Source: a virus
Reading direction: 5' to 3' (one strand)
IMG/VR virus record: IMGVR_UViG_3300027782_000160
Location: 1-40,009 of that record
DNA length: 40,009 nucleotides
Made by a program: the position numbers and the translations under genes. Positions within the stretch are counted from its first letter, which is position 1; each line of letters starts with the position of its first letter. A model generated the notes under the pieces. That model saw nothing but the letters and a program-made list of their open reading frames with translations. It did no database searches and was not told where the DNA came from. Positions 36,151 through 40,009 of the stretch are shown here, one piece after another.

Positions 36151-36714
36151 TTAAGAAATCAATCCTTGTGGATCTTCGTAATCATAATTAATGCCTTGAC
36201 GGTTGAAATCACGCATAATTTCATGAAGATCATCTACAAAGATAACCTTTATCCATTTCCCAATAAACCTCATAACATTTCTAATTTTTTCTTGTTTTAG
36301 TGGTAGTTTTGGTTCTTGTGAAAATAATTCACCTGACTTTAATGTGTTAAAATTGTTTGGATCAAAAGAAGTTAACCAAGGGTTGTATTTTGTAATTGAT
36401 GGTTTGTCTTTTTTTAGAATAAATAAACTTCGTTTATTTGGTTTGTTTTTATCTGTTGATGCTAAGACCCAAGGTGTTGATCTTGGAACAGCATAAGGGA
36501 TGATATCTTTCATATCTTTGCCAGCAAACAAACCTTTGCCAAGTAATTCCCAATTTTTTAATTCATCTGGAAATTTATCTTTTGTTGTGCCATCTTCAAC
36601 TCTTCCGCTTGAAGTTCCTTCTGGATTGCTAATATATGTGTTCATTGTATTAGAATAATCTGATATTTTTTTGGAATCAATTCTAAAAGCTTCAAGCCAT
36701 TCTTTGAAATTCAT
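36151..36714 (-). CDS. Tagged protein of unknown function, predicted capsid cargo
   Basis: 187 residues. Tag M-N-F-K-E-W-L-E-A-F-R, no close (L/I)-x-E. The middle has A-V-P-R-S-T-P-W-V-L-A-S-T-D, and the C-terminus has I-F-V-D-D-L-H-E-I-M-R-D-F-N. No family was recognised. The DNA just upstream is a relic of a ParB-like gene end, like that before the gene at 30527. Confidence 0.65.
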   Translation of the reverse strand: MNFKEWLEAFRIDSKKISDYSNTMNTYISNPEGTSSGRVEDGTTKDKFPDELKNWELLGKGLFAGKDMKDIIPYAVPRSTPWVLASTDKNKPNKRSLFILKKDKPSITKYNPWLTSFDPNNFNTLKSGELFSQEPKLPLKQEKIRNVMRFIGKWIKVIFVDDLHEIMRDFNRQGINYDYEDPQGLIS

Positions 36715-36752
36715 GGTATACCTATGTAAACTTGTGGAGATATTATTAATGA
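36711..36752 (-). pseudogene. Relic of the C-terminal end of a ParB-like gene
   Basis: The frame reads L-I-I-S-P-Q-V-Y-I-G-I-P-stop, with TGA overlapping the ATG of the next gene. The ParB-like gene at 30524 ends P-Q-V-Y-I-G-I-E-stop with the same overlap to its neighbour. A stop lies five codons before the P, so the rest of the gene is gone. Confidence 0.6.
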
Positions 36753-36801
36753 TTATGAAATATACTAATATATATTAGTACTTTAACAGAAAGCTATAAA
36801 A

Positions 36802-37086
36802 ATGAAGTCTTTACTTTTGTCTTTAGTTATTTTTTTAGGTATCAGTAGTGTTTCACAAGCACAGTTTATTGTTGTATATCCACAAGTGAGATACTACAAC
36901 AACTATGGTTACAGCAATTATAACAATTACAATTATAATGGATATAGAAATTATGGTTATAGCAACTATGGCTACAACAATTATAACAACAATAACTGGA
37001 ATAGGTATGTAACACCTAATGGATACAGACCATTTAACAATCCATATTTTCAAATGGCAACACAAGGAATTGGCAGAAGTTGGTAG
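36802..37086 (+). CDS. Secreted Tyr/Asn/Gly-rich repeat protein
   Basis: 94 residues. Residues 1-20 are a classic Sec signal peptide (M-K-S-L-L-L-S-L-V-I-F-L-G-I-S-S-V-S-Q-A), with cleavage likely after A-Q-A or S-Q-A. The mature part is N-Y-N/G-Y-S/N repeats (Y-G-Y-S-N-Y-N-N-Y) and a C-terminal segment P-Y-F-Q-M-A-T-Q-G-I-G-R-S-W. It may go to the periplasm or outer surface of the host. Unusual for a phage; function is unknown. Confidence 0.7.
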   Translation: MKSLLLSLVIFLGISSVSQAQFIVVYPQVRYYNNYGYSNYNNYNYNGYRNYGYSNYGYNNYNNNNWNRYVTPNGYRPFNNPYFQMATQGIGRSW

Positions 37087-37119
37087 TTTTACAAATACAC
37101 ATAACAAAAAAGGAACAAA

Positions 37120-37482
37120 ATGAAAAAAAGAAATGAACAAATGTTAAGGTTATCTGGATTACTTACAGAGCAAGAAGAAATATCTATCAAAGAGTTTGCA
37201 AGGAAGAGAGAAGATGGAGCAGAGAAGATTGCTTCTAATGCAAAAGAAAAAGGTGGACTTGCATTGTTAACTTACGATCATTTTAGTGTTAAGTTACCAT
37301 ATTACAAGAAAGTAGCAGAAGGTAAGTTTAATCGTAAAAAGTTAGAAGATGAGTACAAAGAATTATCTGCTGAACTTCATTCTTATGTAGATAATATTTC
37401 AGAAATGGATCAGTCTAAGTTTCAAAAATTAGTAGGCAAAATTGAAGTATTGGGTGAGCTATTAATTAAAAATAGTTTGTAA
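37120..37482 (+). CDS. Helical protein with LLTE N-terminal motif
   Basis: 120 residues. The N-terminus M-L-R-L-S-G-L-L-T-E-Q resembles a motif often found near the start of T4-like marine phage proteins, with L15-T-E17 fitting the (L/I)-x-E site. The body is charged and helical. AAGGA precedes ATG. It may be another packaged protein with a different tag. Confidence 0.6.
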   Translation: MKKRNEQMLRLSGLLTEQEEISIKEFARKREDGAEKIASNAKEKGGLALLTYDHFSVKLPYYKKVAEGKFNRKKLEDEYKELSAELHSYVDNISEMDQSKFQKLVGKIEVLGELLIKNSL

Positions 37483-37497
37483 CGAGAGGAAGAGTAA

Positions 37498-38208
37498 ATG
37501 AGAAATTTAGATCGTGATGGATTGGAAACAAGAAAAAAATTAATGATGGCAATCAAAAATAATGATTTTGATTCTGTAAAGCAATTATGTAATTCTAGTA
37601 CTATTAGACCAAAATATTTAATTGGGCCACATTATATTGAGCTTGCAGCAAACAATGATAATTTAGCTATGGTAAAGTATTTAGTTGAAAATGGTGGCAA
37701 CATAAACAGAGGTGTGGTTGCAGCAGCGTTTAGCAACAATCTACCTATGGTAAAATATTTGATTACAAGTGGTGGCAAAACAACATATTCTAGCATAAGA
37801 GCATATACTTATCATTCAGCAATTGATGGTGCAGCATACAATAGTAATTTAATAATGGCTAAATATTTAGTTGAAGAAAAAGGTGTAGTTGTAACAGATA
37901 CGGCAATTGATTATGCAGTAGAAGAAAACAATGGTCAGATGTTAAAGTATTTAGTTGAAAATGATAAAGTAGGTGAAATATCTGTTCGTGCAATTAAAAT
38001 TGCAATGGCAAAAAAAGATAGTCAAGTACTTATTGATGGAATGAAGATGTCTGATTATTTATTAAAACATGCTGACAAATCTGTAAGTGTTCAATTTAAC
38101 CCTCCTGTTGTTAAGCCTCCTATTGAAGATAATAGATGGGATAAAATGGAATCACATAAAGTAAACAAAGATAAAGAGATTAATTTTAAATCTTGGTTAT
38201 TATCTTAA
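37498..38208 (+). CDS. Ankyrin-repeat-like protein with C-terminal tag-like end
   Basis: 236 residues. About five ankyrin-type repeats (A-A-x-N-x-N-L-x-M-V-K-Y-L-V-E-x-G-x-x) span roughly 15-185. Pro-rich linker, then the last ten residues read E-I-N-F-K-S-W-L-L-S-stop, the MNFKxWLL tag with I for M. Ankyrin proteins usually bind other proteins. GAGGAAG precedes ATG; the gene follows 37120 by 15 nt and is probably in the same operon. Confidence 0.7.
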   Translation: MRNLDRDGLETRKKLMMAIKNNDFDSVKQLCNSSTIRPKYLIGPHYIELAANNDNLAMVKYLVENGGNINRGVVAAAFSNNLPMVKYLITSGGKTTYSSIRAYTYHSAIDGAAYNSNLIMAKYLVEEKGVVVTDTAIDYAVEENNGQMLKYLVENDKVGEISVRAIKIAMAKKDSQVLIDGMKMSDYLLKHADKSVSVQFNPPVVKPPIEDNRWDKMESHKVNKDKEINFKSWLLS

Positions 38209-38221
38209 CAATCAATTTAAA

Positions 38222-38848
38222 TTAACTTTTTTTAAAAAAACAACCATAAACATAAAATGACATTTGTGCTGCGTTGTGTGATATCAAATTATATTTTTCA
38301 ACTGATTCTTTAATATCAGCATATTCAGCTTCATGCCAGAACCAAACTTTTCTATTTATTTCTTCGTTAAAGAACTTTTTATCATGTGCGTAATCATGCA
38401 ACATGATAAAATCTCCATCTTTTAAAAAAGGAGCAAATTTATTAAATTCACATTTCTTATTTCCACCATCACAAAACAAAAGTGTTTTACCTTCTTTTTG
38501 AATATTTGTTTTTATCAAATCAATTGTTACTTGATCATTTAAAATATCTCCAACTACTTGATTTACACCCACATCGCATTTATTTCTATCAAAGGTTACA
38601 AAGTTGTTTCCACCATGCAAATTCATTAAATCATTTAGAAATAAACTAGTGCCACCTTTTTCAGTTCCCAATTCAATTACATTTTTAAATGATTGTTTCA
38701 AAAACAAAATATTTAGCACATGCTGAAATCCATTTGCTTGAATACATTGGATTCCTTTGTATTTTGTTACTTCCATTTCTTCAATGGATTTTGCTCCATT
38801 ATTTTCATAGTCAAAGTTTTTATAAATATCTGATAGTGTGTAATTCAT
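38222..38848 (-). CDS. SAM-dependent methyltransferase-like (cephalosporin hydroxylase/macrocin-type)
   Basis: 208 residues. V-I-E-L-G-T-E-K-G-G-T-S-L-F at 57-70 is motif I; F-V-T-F-D-R-N motif II; L-L-F-C-D-G-G-N, then D-F-I-M-L-H-D-Y match O-methyltransferases of sugar-modifying type, with D and H as metal or catalytic residues. Probably acts on a surface sugar. Preceded by a late box (38875-38882) and AAAGG. Confidence 0.65.
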   Translation of the reverse strand: MNYTLSDIYKNFDYENNGAKSIEEMEVTKYKGIQCIQANGFQHVLNILFLKQSFKNVIELGTEKGGTSLFLNDLMNLHGGNNFVTFDRNKCDVGVNQVVGDILNDQVTIDLIKTNIQKEGKTLLFCDGGNKKCEFNKFAPFLKDGDFIMLHDYAHDKKFFNEEINRKVWFWHEAEYADIKESVEKYNLISHNAAQMSFYVYGCFFKKS

Positions 38849-38874
38849 AATGTGCCTTTTTAAATAATATAAAG

Positions 38875-38882
38875 TATTTATA
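38875..38882 (-). promoter_or_regulatory. Late promoter box TATAAATA
   Basis: TATAAATA, 26 nt before the ATG at 38848, with AAAAAGG between. Confidence 0.5.
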
Positions 38883-38941
38883 AATTGTTAGTTATATTTT
38901 TTATGTTTATTAAATAATACAATTAATACTGTAATAAAACT

Positions 38942-39454
38942 ATGGGAATAACTCTAGGAACTCTTTCTAACATAAATAAAGATTGTATCATGTATTTTCC
39001 AAATGGACAAATAACTGTTGGAAATTATTCTGGAGTTGCACGAAGAGTGACTTTTCTTTGTGGCGGGCCTATTGATCATGCTTCAATACATCATTCAACT
39101 GTAAGTAATTTCAGATTTAAATCATATTATCCAAACTCTAACTATCCAACAGGAAAAGATAAAGGCCCAATTGAAATAGGATCTGATTGTTGGATTGGTA
39201 CAGAAGCAATGATATTTGGTGGTATTACTATGGGTCACGGATCTATTGTTGGTGCTAGAGCAGTTGTTACTAAGGATGTACCACCATTTGCGATAGTAGC
39301 TGGAAACCCTGCTAAAATTATAAGATATAGATTTGAACAAAAGGTAATAGACAAATTGATGGAAATAAGATGGTGGGATTGGCCTAAAGAAAAAGTTGAA
39401 CAAAACATAGATTTACTTGCAAACATAGAGATGTTTTTGGAAAAACATTCGTGA
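38942..39454 (+). CDS. Left-handed beta-helix acetyltransferase (CatB/xenobiotic type)
   Basis: 170 residues. Hexapeptide-repeat segments (I-T-V-G-N-Y, then I-E-I-G-S-D-C-W-I-G and G-S-I-V-G-A-R-A-V-V-T) and A-G-N-P-A-K-I-I-R-Y, the terminal acetyl-CoA motif of the family. H82/H83-type catalytic His may lie in D-H-A-S-I-H-H. The usual substrate is a sugar hydroxyl or amine. No clear Shine-Dalgarno site is visible before ATG. Confidence 0.75.
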   Translation: MGITLGTLSNINKDCIMYFPNGQITVGNYSGVARRVTFLCGGPIDHASIHHSTVSNFRFKSYYPNSNYPTGKDKGPIEIGSDCWIGTEAMIFGGITMGHGSIVGARAVVTKDVPPFAIVAGNPAKIIRYRFEQKVIDKLMEIRWWDWPKEKVEQNIDLLANIEMFLEKHS

Positions 39455-39467
39455 AACAGATTGTTGT

Positions 39468-40009
39468 TTAACAATCTATTGCAACTACATTGTTTTTTCC
39501 ATTAAGAGCAAAATTGTTGGCATGTAGATCATGTGTTGGTAATCCAAGTTTTATTGCACTAACAAGGTTTTTAAAAGGAGCAAATCCATTTAAATAATCA
39601 ATATATTTATCTTCATTTTTGTCTTGATAGTGTATATTCGAGAGTGCTTTAATTATCTCATTTGATTCACTTGGATATTCTTTTTTTATATAATCTTGCC
39701 ACTTAGTATTTAATTTTTCTTTATAGGTAATTTCGTGTGTGTTGTCATCAAAGTCTTTGTAATTATCTATATGAGCATATATTCTACCTACACCACCTGA
39801 TTCTTGAAATATATCTTCTGCCATGACTTTATCACAACTTTCCCTACCAAGCAAAGCTGAATTCAACCATACTATTCTTGCTATTACATTTTTATTTGTA
39901 GTATTAAATATAATTGCATTAGTACCATGAGCTAAATAAGTTGTTGGGTGTGGAAAATTTTCTTCAATTGCAAAAGTTTTAAGCACATCAAATATTTTAT
40001 CAAACTTTT
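39468..40009 (-). CDS. Kinase-like protein, 5' end outside window
   Basis: Open through the right edge of the window, so the true start is not seen; an internal GTG at 39986 is possible. The C-terminus reads L-P-T-H-D-L-H-A-N-N-F-A-L-N and V-V-A-I-D-C, like the H-x-D-x-x-x-x-N and (V/I)-D catalytic part of small-molecule or protein kinases (H-D-L-H-x-x-N). It may be packaged or cytoplasmic; no tag can be seen without the N-terminus. Confidence 0.55.
   Translation of the reverse strand, partial: KFDKIFDVLKTFAIEENFPHPTTYLAHGTNAIIFNTTNKNVIARIVWLNSALLGRESCDKVMAEDIFQESGGVGRIYAHIDNYKDFDDNTHEITYKEKLNTKWQDYIKKEYPSESNEIIKALSNIHYQDKNEDKYIDYLNGFAPFKNLVSAIKLGLPTHDLHANNFALNGKNNVVAIDC

Overview
This window looks like part of a large, AT-rich tailed-phage genome with T4-type features. 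No chromosomal housekeeping, rRNA or tRNA genes are visible. The evidence for a phage is: two fibre or adhesin-like genes; late promoters of the T4 form (TATAAATA or CATAAATA); a family of proteins sharing an N-terminal tag (MNFKxWL or MKTFxEYL) that is often followed by the (L/I)-x-E motif cut by T4-type prohead proteases; a DUF932 gene; and many very small early-type genes. The small genes use strong host-type promoters (TTGACA, 16 bp, TATRAT) and Shine-Dalgarno sites. This suggests a host with an ordinary sigma70 and argues against Bacteroidetes. The code is standard, with TAA, TAG and TGA all used as stops.

Layout. 1-6038 (+): end of a possible sulfatase, two surface or fibre proteins, a small MGASS-type protein, and tailoring enzymes (methyltransferase-like, PaaK-like adenylate-forming enzyme, GNAT-like, sulfotransferase). 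6048-7446 (-): two glycosyltransferase-like genes. 7545-11039 (+): five tagged late genes, including an HEFTH metalloprotease and a putative ADP-ribosyltransferase. 11407-24841 (-): 25 small genes, mostly in short units. 24939-26643: a gene-free, repeat-rich stretch that may hold an origin. 26644-33530: one tagged plus-strand gene, then minus-strand small genes, an HNH protein, and tagged genes including a ParB-like fusion and a GNAT. 33664-40009: methyltransferases, glycosyltransferases, an acetyltransferase, more tagged proteins, an ankyrin-like protein and a kinase-like fragment.

Two systems stand out. First, 17 or 18 minus-strand genes carry the same kind of 5' leader. A promoter is followed by a hairpin at about +1, and the hairpin loop is complementary to the bases just upstream of the Shine-Dalgarno GGGAG. 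The loop and its partner change together between copies (GCGGTT/AACCGC, GCGTTC/GAACGC, GTGTTC/GAACAC, TTTTCCAG/CTGGAAAA), as expected of a pseudoknot under selection. This is probably a phage-wide post-transcriptional regulon. Second, about a dozen unrelated proteins share the N-terminal tag, several have a nearby L-N-E, L-K-E or I-K-E site, and several start 4 nt after a late-promoter box. They are best explained as capsid-packaged cargo, like the T4 internal proteins and Alt, and probably enter the host with the DNA. The tag is also found inside a fusion protein, stranded before an in-frame stop, and at the C-terminus of an ankyrin-like protein, which suggests it is being shuffled.

The early region is modular. 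The usual order, read along the minus strand, is gene, CCAAGG terminator, AT-rich short repeats, a 68-bp palindrome built on AGTTACTC half-sites, promoter, leader, next gene. Family names given here come from motif reading alone; no database search was run.
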